Shown one piece after another: positions 43,992-55,700 of a stretch of DNA of 64,000 nt; position 1 is the stretch's first letter; each line of letters starts with the position of its first letter. Below the pieces are notes generated by a model. It was not told the origin of the DNA, searched no databases, and saw nothing but the letters and a program-made list of their open reading frames with translations. The DNA is from Apium graveolens (lineage: Eukaryota; Streptophyta; Magnoliopsida; Apiales; Apiaceae): NCBI RefSeq assembly GCF_009905375.1, contig NC_133649.1:224957275-225021274 (forward strand), read 5' to 3'. The position numbers and the translations under genes are program-made.

Positions 43992-44500
43992 ACAAGAAGT
44001 AATGGGCACGGTAAATAAGCAATAATTACCACCCACTTGCAGTTTTTCAAGGAAAAACCGTTCCACTTACCCAGATATTCCATTAATCAAGATAAATCAG
44101 TTTTAATGCAAAATTGAAACTGTTCCCACTTATTCAAATTATTTTTCACTGCAACATTAATATTCTGAAAATAAATCAAGTGAAAATGACCAAGATAAAT
44201 CAGATGAGTGAGTACTGATAGAGGAAAATCAGAACTTAAATTAATACAGTATTTATATGATCATCAGAATATGAATATGTAACAGGATTTAACAATGCAT
44301 TAAAATATCTCAGAGACAAAATCTTGAAACAAAAACAAATTTCATTAATATATCAAGAGAATACATTCATGAAATTGAAATTACATCAGAACTTATACAA
44401 GATTTCCCTAAGCTGCTAAACCTAACATCAACAGCCTTAGTCCTAGCTCAAGAAGCAGGGCAAGGCTGATGATGAAGAAAACCAGGAAGAAGAAAATAAA

Positions 44501-44755
44501 TCATTTCTTCTTCCTACTCTCGACAAACAGAATGGCGAGTCGAATGATTCGCTCTTGCTGGCGGAGAGCTTCCAGCCTTTCCTCCTCCAATCGCTCCAGA
44601 TGGCGATGGTAATCCATATAGAAGAACAAGAGGTGGGTGAGTACCTCCTGGGGCACAGAGTCCCATATTTCATCAGGAATGGCAGTGACGTGCCATTCCT
44701 GCTGCCAATCGGCAAAGCTTAGCTCCATATTGAAGGTTTCGTAATTCAAAAACAT
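44501..44755 (-). CDS. Small extra ORF in element D spacer, with own TATA box
   Basis: 84 codons from ATG 44,755 (75 from a second ATG at 44,728): MFLNYETFNMELSFADWQQ..., then a Leu/Glu/Arg helix (YHRHLERLEEERLEALRQQE) and a basic end VESRKKK. A TATA box, TATATAAGC (minus, about 44,831-44,839), and a 75-110-bp leader precede it. The leucine-rich charged helix suggests a coiled coil. Element A has no recognisable counterpart. I do not recognise the family; expression is unproven. Confidence 0.45.
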   Translation of the reverse strand: MFLNYETFNMELSFADWQQEWHVTAIPDEIWDSVPQEVLTHLLFFYMDYHRHLERLEEERLEALRQQERIIRLAILFVESRKKK

Positions 44756-44929
44756 GTTTTTGATAGAAAAAGTATGAAGGTAAGTTTGTGAGAAAAGATT
44801 TGATGGGAAGGCTGATGTGAAGTGGTTGCTTATATAGGCAAGAGAATGCCAGGAGATGTAAAGAAATTTAAAGCTGACAGGTAGAATTAATTCTACCTCG
44901 TCTCCCCAGACTTGGAAAAAGAAAAACAT

Positions 44930-46188
44930 TCATTGGAAAGGGAAAACATGATTTAATGCGCACAAGAAGCAAGTAAAAGTTGACTGTTCAAGTACGAGTA
45001 CCACTAACCCTAACCATTGTGACTAATAATCTCCCACTTCAACATATTCTAGTTTGAACCGAGACTGTTATCAAATTTTATCCACAGATAAGTCAAGTAA
45101 AGAATTAGACTGTAATATCAGAACTTAGACTTATATCAGAACTTAACAGTCATCAGAACATAATTTCTTAACTCGAAAAAGGAATGCCTATCTTAGTAAG
45201 TCCTCATACAAGTTCTGATTTATATTCTTTAGAACTTAATCATCAGAACATGCAACCAGAACTTGTCCTCAGAATTTGTGCAATGTGATACAATAATTGT
45301 TCATCTAAAATAACATAGATCACCACAGTGATTTTTATCATTCATATGGAGTGATTAGTGTGTGCATTAAGCTAAATATCAGACAAAGAGTAAAGTCTGA
45401 TTCACTTCAGTAAATCTTATAAATAAGGCATAACTAACATTTTGCTAAAGAGCTGTCATTATTCTGAAACCTACTGTTGAATGAGTTCATGCATGAGTCC
45501 ACCTCAACTATTGTGTGCTAATTTTATGCATCTTTTTGAATTCCATTTTACAGTGGCTTCTCAGTGTAAGTGAGTCACGACCGCTTATCAGAATTTATGT
45601 TATTATCAGAGTATCTCTCCAGTAATCATAGAGTGTGAAAAGTCACCAAGAAAAATTTTATTTGCTTTTTTGATGCATATTACTTAATACCAGCAATGCA
45701 CTTGGGTCTTCCCTTCCACGTTTTTACTCTAGATCTCAAAGGAGTACCTGATTTTTAATCCTTGGTTCTTTTGCTTTTTCTTTTGATAGGTGAGGTTTAT
45801 CAGCACTTAGTGCATTCATCAGATTTACTAGCATCAGAACTTAACAGATGAGTAGCATTATTCTAGTTTGTGACTTAGTAATAAGATAGACAAAGTAAAC
45901 TCAACTATGCTCAATTATCAGAATTTGCTTGTGTCAACAGATTTCCACAGAAATAATTACTTCTTACATGGGATCCCTTGTTTATTGAAGACTACTGGGT
46001 CAGCATCTAGCACAGTTATCCTCATAGGATTGAATAGTTACTTAAACAGACATATCACTTATCAGAGTTTAGAAACATCTATCAGACAACAGTCAGTACT
46101 TAAACATATTTGTCAATTAAGCACAGAATACACAAAGAGATTAAATACTGTAAATACTGATCATAAAGTCTAATATAACAGAACAAAA
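44930..46188 (-). other. Element D post-pol spacer
   Basis: Aligns with 5,550-6,500 of element A in reverse. No gene. Dense in the reverse complement of TTCTGAT (ATCAGAA). Confidence 0.7.
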
Positions 46189-49100
46189 CTAAGCAGATTT
46201 AGAGAAAGAACCTGAAACCATTCCAAGTTCATTTACCAATCTTGTAAAAGTGGCTTCACACAATGATTTTGTGAAGATATCTGCTAGTTGTTGATCTGTT
46301 GGAACAAAGTGCAATTCCACTGTACCTTCATCCACATGTTCCCTTATGAAGTGGTACCTGATGCTGATGTGCTTTTTCATAGAGTGTTGAAATGGATTAC
46401 CTGTCATAGCAATAGCACTTTGATTATCACAGTAAATAGGGATTTTGAAATATGTTAACCCATAATCCAGTAACTGATTCTTCATCCAAAGAATCTATGC
46501 ACAACAGCTTCCTGCAGCAATATACTCTGCTTCTGCAGTTGATGTGGAAATTGACTTTTGTTTCTTGCTAAACCAAGAAACTAATCTGCCTCCAAGAAAT
46601 TGGCAGCTTCCACTTGTGTTTTCCTGTCAATTTTGCAACCTGCAAAATCTGCATCTGAGTAACCTATTAGTTTAAAACTGATTCTCTGGGATACCACAAT
46701 CCCAGATCAGCTGTTCCCTTAAGATACTTGAAAATTCTTTTCACAGCTGTTAAATGAGGTTCTCTTGGATCTGCTTGAAATCTTGCACAAAGACAGGTAG
46801 CATACATGATATCAGGTCTACTAGCAATTAGATAGAGTAGAGAGCCAATCATACCTCTGTAATCAGTAATACCTACTGATTTACCAGTATCCTTATCCAG
46901 TTTTGTTGCAGTGGACATAGAAGTGGATGCACTTGAACAATCTTGCATTCCAAATTTCTTTAACAAGTTTCTGGTGTACTTAGTTTGATAAATAAAAGTG
47001 CCTTCTTCATTCTGCTTGACTTGAAGGCCCAGAAAATAGCTAAGTTTCCCCATCATACTCATCTGATACCTTGACTGCATCAGTTTGGCAAACTTCTTGC
47101 AAAGTCTGTCATTTGTAGACCCAAAAATGATATCATCAACATAAATCTGGACCAGAAGTAAGTCCTTTCCATGGTTGAGGTAGAACAGTGTTTTGTCTAT
47201 AGTTTCTCTGTTGAATCCACTTTCCAGAAGAAACTAAGTTAAAGTCTCATACCATGCTCTGGGAGGTTGCTTAAGTCCATAAAGTGCTTTATCAAGCCTG
47301 TAGACGTAATCTGGATGTTTGGAATCTACAAAGCCTAGAGGTTGTTCAACATATACTTCCTCTTCCAATTCTCCATTGAGAAAAGCACTTTTTACATCCA
47401 TTTGAAAGATAGTAAACTTCTTGTGAGCAGCATAAGCCAAAAATATCCTTATGGCTTCTAATCTAGCAACTGGTGCAAATGTTTCATCATAATCAATTCC
47501 CTCCTGTTGAGAATATCCTTTTGCAACCAGCCTTGCCTTATTCCTTGTAATTATGCCATCACTGTCAGTTTTGTTTCTGAATACCCATTTTGTACCAACA
47601 ACAGATCTATTATTTGGTCTTGGCACTAGGGTTCAGACTTTGTTTCTTTCAAATTCATTTAACTCTTCCTGCATTGCTTGCACCCAATCAGCATCTTGAA
47701 GAGCTTCTTCCACTTTCTTTGGCTCAGTCTGAGAGAGAAAAGAATTGTACACACATTCATTTGAAGTACCTGTTCTAGTTCTGACACCTGTATCAGGATT
47801 TCCAATTATCAAATCAGGTGTATGTGATTTAGTCCACTTCCTTGCAGATGGAAGGTTTTCTCTAGAACTGGATGCTCCCCCATGATCCATGCTGTCTTCA
47901 ATTTCATTTTCTGATGCTCCCCCTGAAATTATGCTCTCTGAGTTGGATTCTTCAGAATTTAGATTTTCAGCACTATCAGAACTTGGCTTATCAGAACTTG
48001 ACGAATCAGAACTTGAAGAGCCAGATGTATGTTCTGATGCTTTTTGAGATGTGGTAAGATCTTGAGTATGCTCCCCCTGCATAGGTGCATCTTCCTTTGA
48101 CATAGTTACCACAGTTTCAATAACATCAGAGTTTAATCCATCAGAGTTTACAATATCAGGACTTAGACTGTCAGGATTTTCAGTATCAGAATTTGAGTCT
48201 TCATTTTCAAATCTCAGCTGATCATGGTCAATAAAATCTTCAAGACCAGTAATTTTCTTGTCATCAAAAGAGACATTGATAGATTCCATGACCACTCTTG
48301 TTCTCAAATTATAGACTCTGAAGGCTTTTGTGGAAAGTGGATATCCAACAAAGATTCCTTCATCAGCTTTTAGATCAAATTTAGATAGCTGTTTAGGATG
48401 AGTCTTGAGAACAAAATACTTGCATCCAAATACATGAAAGTACTTCAGATTTGGCTTCTTTTTCTTCACCATCTCATATGGTGTTTTTCCTTGCTTGTTA
48501 ATGAGTGTTGCATTTTGAGTAAAACAAGCAGTCTGCACAGCTTCAACCCAGAAATAGGTTGGAAGCTTTGCTTCTTCAAGCATTGTACGTGCAGCTTCAA
48601 TGAGAGTTCTATTCTTCCTTTCAACAACTCCATTTTGCTGTGGAGTTCCAGGAGCAGAAAATTCCTGCTTAATTCCATGGTTTTTGCAGAACTCTTCCAT
48701 TATCAAATTCTTGAACTTAGTGTCATTATCACTCCTTATGGTTTTCACAGAATCTTTGACCAATTTATCCAGATGTTTGACATGATCAATCAAGATAGAT
48801 GCAGTTTCACTTTTTGTGTGCAAGAAATACACCCATGTGTATCTGGTGAACTCATCCACTATGACCAACGCATATTTCTTCTTTGCAATAGACATGACAT
48901 GCACTGGACCAAATAGATCAACATGTAGTAGATGATAAGGCTCAAGAATTGATGATTCAGTCTTGATCTTGAATGAAGATTTTCTTTATTTGGCCTTCTG
49001 ACAAGAATCGCAAAGGCCATCAGGAGCAAATACTGACTTTGGCAGTCCTCTCACAAGATCTTTCTTGACTAGATCATTTATATTATTGAAATTTAAATGA

Positions 49101-49537
49101 GAGAGTTTCTTGTGCCAATTCCAGCTTTCTTCAATTGATGCTCTACTCATCAGACAGATTGCAGAACCATCAGTACTTGTTGAAAGCTTAGCTTCATAAA
49201 TGTTACCACGCCTGTATCCTTTCAGAACAACTTTGCCTTTAGATTTACTCACAACTTCACAGTGTTCTTCAAAGAAATCAACATGATAACCTCTGTCACA
49301 GATTTGACTTATACTCAGCAGATTGTGTTTAAGTCCTGAGACCAGAGCTACATCTTTAATGATGACATTCCCTAGATTGATATTGCCATATCCCAATGTT
49401 TTTCCAATGTTTCCATCTCCATAAGAAACACTTGGGCCAGCTTTTTTTGTAAAGTCTGATAGCAGGGCTTTATTTCCAGTCATATGTCCTGAACATCCAC
49501 TGTCCAGAACTAGAATATTTTTCCTGTTGCCCTGCAA
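46189..49537 (-). pseudogene. pol: Element D pol
   Basis: Protease with LVLDSGCSGHMTG near 49,485-49,520; GAG-pre-integrase; integrase 47,900-48,990 with IRSDND (the usual G is changed) and NGVVERKNR; NSD-type linker; RT 46,900-47,640 with [12 protein letters not shown] and YVDDIIF; RNase H 46,200-46,680 with CDNQSAIAM and LADIFTKSL. Single-base nonsense changes occur after KAK (Q to TAA), after RNKV (W to TGA), before FLLESG (Q to TAG) and before ILWMKNQ (Q to TAG). A shift near 46,675 breaks the start of RNase H. All catalytic motifs of RT are present. Confidence 0.9.
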
Positions 49538-49552
49538 TCACAAAGACCACTA
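49538..49552 (-). other. Gag/pol junction of element D: paired in-frame stops
   Basis: TAG (49,552-49,550) and TGA (49,540-49,538) in the same frame, identical to elements A and C although the preceding codon differs (H versus Q). Confidence 0.75.
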
Positions 49553-51886
49553 ATGATTAGTTTTAAGGACCCAGACTTGCTTGGATCCTTTGGCCTTATC
49601 AAGTTTGTTAACATTTGCAGCGGATTTAGCATCAGAGTTTATGTTAACATTTTTCTTATAAGAACTTATACTATCAGACTTTGAATCAGAATTTACACTA
49701 GAAGGAATAATGGAAACTTTCTTCAAAGATGGTTTTATTTGATAATAATCATAGTACAAACTATGATATTCCTTACAAGTATAAATGGAATACCATAAAC
49801 TACCATAATGAAAACAAGGATTTTGTGGTTTATATCCAACAGACTGACTCTTAAGTCCTGATTTTGAAGGTAAGGACTTTATATTCTTATTCTTCCTGCA
49901 AAAAGAAGCCAGATGGTTAGAACTTCCACAGTTATGACACGTTTTCCTTGGAGCATCAAGAACAGGTTTATAATCATTGCTTTTATTCACACCTTCCTTT
50001 CCATTCCTATTTTTCCTAGGTGATTTAACCTTGTTTGCATTCTTAACATCTTTCAGCTTATGCTTAAGCTGCTTCTTAATCATTAAGCCTATGTTTACTT
50101 CAGCTGTCTTTTCCTGTTTTAGTTTGTCAGAAGTTAATCCCTCTCTAACTTCTGATTTATCATTATCAGACTTTACAGTTACAAACTTAACAGGTTTTAA
50201 CTTTGGCTTTTGCTTAACAACAGGCTTAATTTCTACAGTTCCCTTATCATTCTTATCCTCTCCATAACCTAAGCCCTCTTTCCAATTTTCATTACTTAGC
50301 AAATTTTGAGTTGTTCTGCCAGAGTTAGTCCAAGTCCTGATTATCTCTCTTTCCTTTTCTAACTCAGTTTTTAGAGATTCATTCATTTTTAGCACTTCAT
50401 CCCTAACATAAAAAGCATCATCTCTATCCTTCTGAGTTTGATGGAACATAACTAACTCTTTTTCTAAGAAATCATTTCTTTTCTTAAAAGCAAGGTTTTC
50501 AGAAGTTAATCTTTCACATGTTAAAGTTTGATCTCTATAACTAACAAACATGGTTTTAAGATATCTTCTCAACTCATTAATATCATCAGTATGAAAAGCA
50601 TAAATAGTCTGAGGTACCTTTGTTTCAGCAGCTTCAGAACTGCTCTCAGCACTTTCTTTATCAGCATTTGCCATCAATGCATAGTTCTCCTCACTTTCAG
50701 AGTCTGAGGTGTATGTCCAGCTTTTCTGCTTTGTGACAAGAGCCTTGCCTTTGTCACCCTTTACCTTCTTGCAATCAGGAGATATGTGGCCTTTCTCACC
50801 ACAGTTATAGCATTTGACATTGGTATAATCTCCTCTATCAGACTTTCCTCCTCTGCCTTCAGATCTTCTGAAATTCTTCTTATCAGAACTTATGCCTTTC
50901 CTGGAAAACTTCTTTCCCTTCCTGAACTTCCTGTATGCAATCTTTGTGATCCCTTTCACCATAAGAGCACACAGCTTCATCATCTTCTCATCAGCATCAG
51001 TCTCAGGCAAGCTTTCAGAATCTGAGTCATCATCACTTTCAGAACTTGATGACTCAATAGCAGACTTTGTGAAAAGAGCTTTACCCTTGTCTTTCCTTGA
51101 GGTAGCTGCCTTGGGGGATTCTTCTTCAGCCTTAAGAGCAACTATCCTTGACTTTCCTCCTTTCCTCTTGCTTCTTTGTTCCATCTCAAGTTTATGAGTC
51201 TTGAGCATTCCATAAATTTCATCAAGAGTTGTTTCATCAAGATTGTAATTGTCTCTTATTGTTGTTGCCTTCAAATCCCAACATTCAGGAAGAGCTAACA
51301 GGAATTTAAGGTTTGAATCTTCAAGATCATACTCCTTATTAACCAGTGACAGATCATTCAAGAGTTTGACAAATCTATCATATAAATCAGTCAATGATTC
51401 ATTAGCCTTTGAGTCAAAGTGTTCATACTCTTGAATGAGTATTGTCTTCCTGTTCTTCTTAATTGTATCAGTTCCCTGACACCTTGTTTCCAGAGCATCC
51501 CATATCTCCTTAGCAGTCTTGCAGTTAATTACCCTATTTGACATTACATTATCAATGGCACTATGCAGTAAGTGTCATATCTTAGTATCCTTAGCAATTG
51601 ATGCTATATCTTCAGCAGTATAATCACTCTTCTCCTTTGGTATGGTCTTTGCTGCTTCACCTGCAACTGCAACTGCGAGCTTGGTTGGTTTGTGAGGCCC
51701 TTCCTTGATTCTATCAAGATATTCTGGATCTGTTGCTTCCAGGAACATGGTCATCCTCACCTTCCATATGGGATATTCAGATGGTCTTAGTATGGGAACT
51801 CTGATGGTCTCATACCGACTCTGAATTTGTGTCTTTGGTGGTTCTTCAGTTTTGGTAGGCTTAGTTGGAGTTTCTGTGTCAGACAT
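49553..51886 (-). pseudogene. gag: Element D gag (nearly intact)
   Basis: Starts MSDTETPTKPTKTEEPPKTQ 57 bp after the LTR. One TGA (near 51,577) replaces an arginine codon; the rest is open for 664 codons. UBN2 domain (VINCKTAKEIWDALETRCQG), acidic Ser-rich region, RKFRKGKKFSRKG basic patch, first knuckle CYNCGEKGHISPDC, coiled coil with ERLTSENLAFKKRNDFLEKE, the GLGYG motif, second knuckle CHNCGSSNHLASFC; the third knuckle is CFHYGSLWYSIYTC and has lost a Cys and the His compared with element C. Confidence 0.9.
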
Positions 51887-51928
51887 GATTGTGTTTGGAT
51901 CTTTAACTGTATGTGTGTTAACATATAA

Positions 51929-51940
51929 GCTCTGATACCA
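51929..51940 (-). other. Primer binding site of element D
   Basis: Minus strand TGGTATCAGAGC, a perfect match to the initiator-Met tRNA type site, two bases from the LTR end. Confidence 0.9.
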
Positions 51941-51942
51941 CT

Positions 51943-52552
51943 TGATAGGTCACACACACTGTAGAGGGGGTGAATACAGTGTATATTACAATCAAATCGA
52001 ACTTTAATATCTTAAGTAACAGAAAACAAACTTTATTGAAACAATACTCTGTTACAGTATGGAACTGTTACCTCTCAGTGATGAACAAATATCACGAGAG
52101 CTGCTAGGGTTACAATAAATAATCTTCTCGAATATGATAACACTTATAGTGTAAACCCTATGTCTGTGTTTATATACTACACAGTTACAAGATAATCGCT
52201 AATTGATATGGAATATAATTCTGCTTCCTAAAATATATCAATCAGATATCTTTTCTTCCAAGTATTCTATTCTTCATAGAATTCCTTCTTCATGCATATC
52301 TCTTCTTATATTTATCTCGATCTTCTTTCCTTTAATCAGCTACTGTCCTTATCCGAACGTCCTTCAGCACTTAAGTTCTGATATCTATCTTCTGATGATT
52401 ATCTCCTGATAATATAAGTACTGATATCCTTAAGTCGTGACTTCCAGTATAAGTACTGATTTCCAGTTAAGTACTGATTTGTCCTGTTAAGTAAGATCTG
52501 AAAACTAAATATAAATCATATTAGCCATGACATTATCAAATATATCTAACAA
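51943..52552 (-). repeat. 5' LTR of element D (610 bp)
   Basis: Minus strand begins TGTTAGATATATTTGATAAT and ends GTGTGTGACCTATCA. Contains TATATAAACAC (about 52,170), CAGTACTTA/CAGAACTTA repeats and a CACCCCCTCTACAG ending. The five flanking bases ATATA (52,553-52,557) should be the target-site duplication, whose partner was lost with the 3' end. Confidence 0.88.
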
Positions 52553-52738
52553 TATATTTATTATCTATTATTTTACAATTATATAATATTAAAACTAAAT
52601 TATTTGCAGCAATGAAGCATTGCTTTAGGCGCATTGAAGCATTGCTTTAGGTGCATTGAGTCAAAGCTGTAATACTCCCGCAATGTAACATTGCGTAGCC
52701 CGCATTGAAGCAAAGCGGCTATACTCCCACAATATAAC
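52553..52738. repeat. MULE DNA with CAATG..CATTG motifs between two insertions
   Basis: GCAGCAATGAAGCATTGC (52,607), GCATTGAAGCATTGCTTTAG (52,630), CCGCAATGTAACATTGCG (52,678) and CCGCATTGAAGCAAAGCGG (52,700). Continues at 57,041 after the solo LTR. Confidence 0.7.
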
Positions 52739-55700
52739 TGTAATATCCCATATTTTCACATATTATTATTATAATTATTTGGCATTATTTATGTGATTTT
52801 TATGTGAATTTTTGTGAATTATATGATAAGTGGAATTGATGTTTGAGTGTTTATATGTGATATTCCTTAAGTGTTCTAATTTTTATATGTCCAGAATAAA
52901 ATATAGATAATTGTGATATTTTTCTGGTAATTTTTGGAGTGTTAGATGATTTTATATTGATTTATGAATTATTAGTTATTTTCTGGGTAATTACCAAAAT
53001 TATTTTATAACCCGGGAATCGTCCGACTTCAACCGTTTTTGCGTTTTTATAACCCGAAACTCTTCCGAAAACTCCTTCCTAACCTAATCTGGTAATTCCA
53101 GACATTTTCCGTGTTTTGACTTTTTCGATCCGGATTACAGTTTGACCCGTGCGTGGCCCGGCGCAATATTTTCGATACGATAGTTATTTCGGTAATCAAC
53201 AAAAACCCGTATTCTCGAGAGACGGGATATTTTTACATTATTTTCGTATATAGTGTTTTATAAAAAGCTCGGTTTTGATAATTATCCAATTCTGGTATTG
53301 AATTGTATCGTTTTTATAGTTACTTATTGGCTAAACAACTAATTTAACGATCCAAAATGATCCAGAACGATCCAATATTCCATAAATATAAATAGCCTAT
53401 TTCTTATTTCGTTTATTCCGTTTATTCATTTGGAACCAGTTAAAACACCGTAAATACAGAGAAAAACCCGAGAAACTGATACGTTCCCGAGAATCAAACA
53501 CACGAACGAAGGCGTTATCGAACTCCGATTCGGGCGTGCAACATATCAAAACGAAGCTCTCGAAATCTTCTTTCTGAATCAATCATCAGTTTCTGCCCAG
53601 AAATCATGGTAATTTTCTTATTTAATTATTTATATTCGAATTATTTGATAATTAAATTATGAAAATTTGTTCTTGATGTTGTTGATGTGATTTGATGCTT
53701 CCATGTTGTAGAGCATGTTTTTCTGGTCGATTTGGTATATTATACTTCAAAAATAGAGTTCAATATCATATAGAAATTAAGGTTTGATTTTCTGAAAATT
53801 TTCTTGAATATGTGTTCTTGGTGTTCTTGGAGAATTCTGAAAATCAAAGTCAATTTTGGAGGTGTTATTGAACACCAAATCATAAGTATGAATAACCAAA
53901 ATGAATCACAGATGATTCTCTATCATTTTATATCATCAAATCGTTCCAACAGTTGTTAAATTTTAAAATCGATTTTTAGGGTAATATTCGAATTTTTGGG
54001 GGTTTATGATTTAGTGGTTTTTGATTGTTTGTGATGACCTGAGTAGATTGTAAACGTTCCTAGCTTCAATTTGAGCTCTTATTCATTTGATTTGGTTGAA
54101 GAATCGCTAAAAACCGAAGTTTTCGATGAGTCCATCGGAGAATTGTTGATTTTGATCGGAGATTAAGTTCTGGTGTTGCCATGGTAATGTTAGGATTGTA
54201 ATCGAGTTTAGATTACGATTTAGAGCAGTTTGACGTTAAAAACCAGAGGAATCAGTACTGATTTTGTTGATTACAGGACGCCGGAAACCGACGAAACGTC
54301 GGCCGAATTTCTGGGTTTTCCAGAAACCGGCGACGAGTTCATCGTTCCGGTCGTCTTCCCCGTTTCCCGGCGAGACTTTTTCCCCCTACTCCGCCGTTTG
54401 ATCTGTTAAGGAAGAAGACAGTAATTGCAAAACCTGTTTCTGAAAATTCTTTTATTTTACTAATTCAAAAATCCTATTTTTAATTTCTGAAAATTCATTT
54501 TCATTTTGAAAATCATTATTTTAATTCTGAAAATTTATTTTTAATTCAAAAATAAATCCAAATTATTTAGTTAATTAATTTTAGTTGATAATTAATTATT
54601 TAATTAGTCAATTAATTTAAATATTAATTGATTAATTAATTTAATTAGTTATTAATTAATTTCAATTGATTATTTAATTAGATTTAATTATTTATTCTTG
54701 ATTTAAAAATTCCGAAAAATAGTTTCGAGTTTTAAAATATTATTTTAAATTATTTTCTAGGCTCGATAATTTTTATAAAATCATTTTTGAATGTTCGAGC
54801 CCTATTATTTAATTATTAAATGATTCGGAGATTATTTTTATTCTGAAAAATGTTCAAAAATTCATAATAAATTAACCGTTCGTCCGTTTAATACGAAACG
54901 AACGCGTATAGACTCAGAAAAATATTCCGCTTTCAATAAAAATACTTTCGAGACCCAGAACCTTTTGTTTTGAAAGGTCGCTTATTTTACGAATGACTCT
55001 GAATCGTTAATTCATCGATAAATCATATATTTGACCCGATTTCAGTTTTAAACACACCGGGTCGAACCTTTTGATGAACCGAGACTTATGTGATATGAAT
55101 TATGTGATATATGAGTTATGTGCTTATATGCTATATAAATTATGTGCATATGTGGATCAAGAGTCCTGTGATTGTCTGTTATATTTATGTGTTGGCTATC
55201 GTATGGGTAGACGATAGGCTTTTGATGCGCAGTTCGTCGAATGATTATCGTTTAGGCGATTAAAGTTCTATATTTTAATTATAGATGTGGATCATTTGAG
55301 CTGATCGGGATAAGACGTTGGATAAAGAATAAGATGGAATGGCATTGGATATCTGGCTTCTAGCAATCGCAGGAGCAGCATATCGGTGAAATGTTGAAAA
55401 GAAAGACGGTGATACTTTAAGACAGAATGTCAGAATAGATGCGTCATTGCGAGTGTGACTAACTGCTAAAACCCAAAGGCAAGTATTTCTATCATCACTT
55501 ATTATTCAAGTGATATTTATTTTGAATCTTATCATGCAAGTATTGCTTTCCCTATTCAGTTCAAGATAGATAAATGTTTTACATATCGCTGAATTAAATA
55601 ATTCTGTTTATGCAAGCACTCTTCTGCTATTCTATATTCAGAATAGATTTACAAATGTTTTGGGTTATGAGAAAAATGATTTTGTTGCAAGTATTCCTGC

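Larger units (their letters stand above)
43728..52552 (-). mobile_element. Copia element D (Sirevirus-like), 3' part deleted
   Basis: Minus strand: 5' LTR, PBS, gag, pol and long spacer, then the promoter and first codons of a third ORF. Similarity to element A ends about ten codons into that ORF, and MULE ULP1-like sequence follows. The body of the third ORF, polypurine tract and 3' LTR are missing. D is the least decayed copia copy here: gag has a single early stop before a 664-codon open stretch. Confidence 0.85.
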
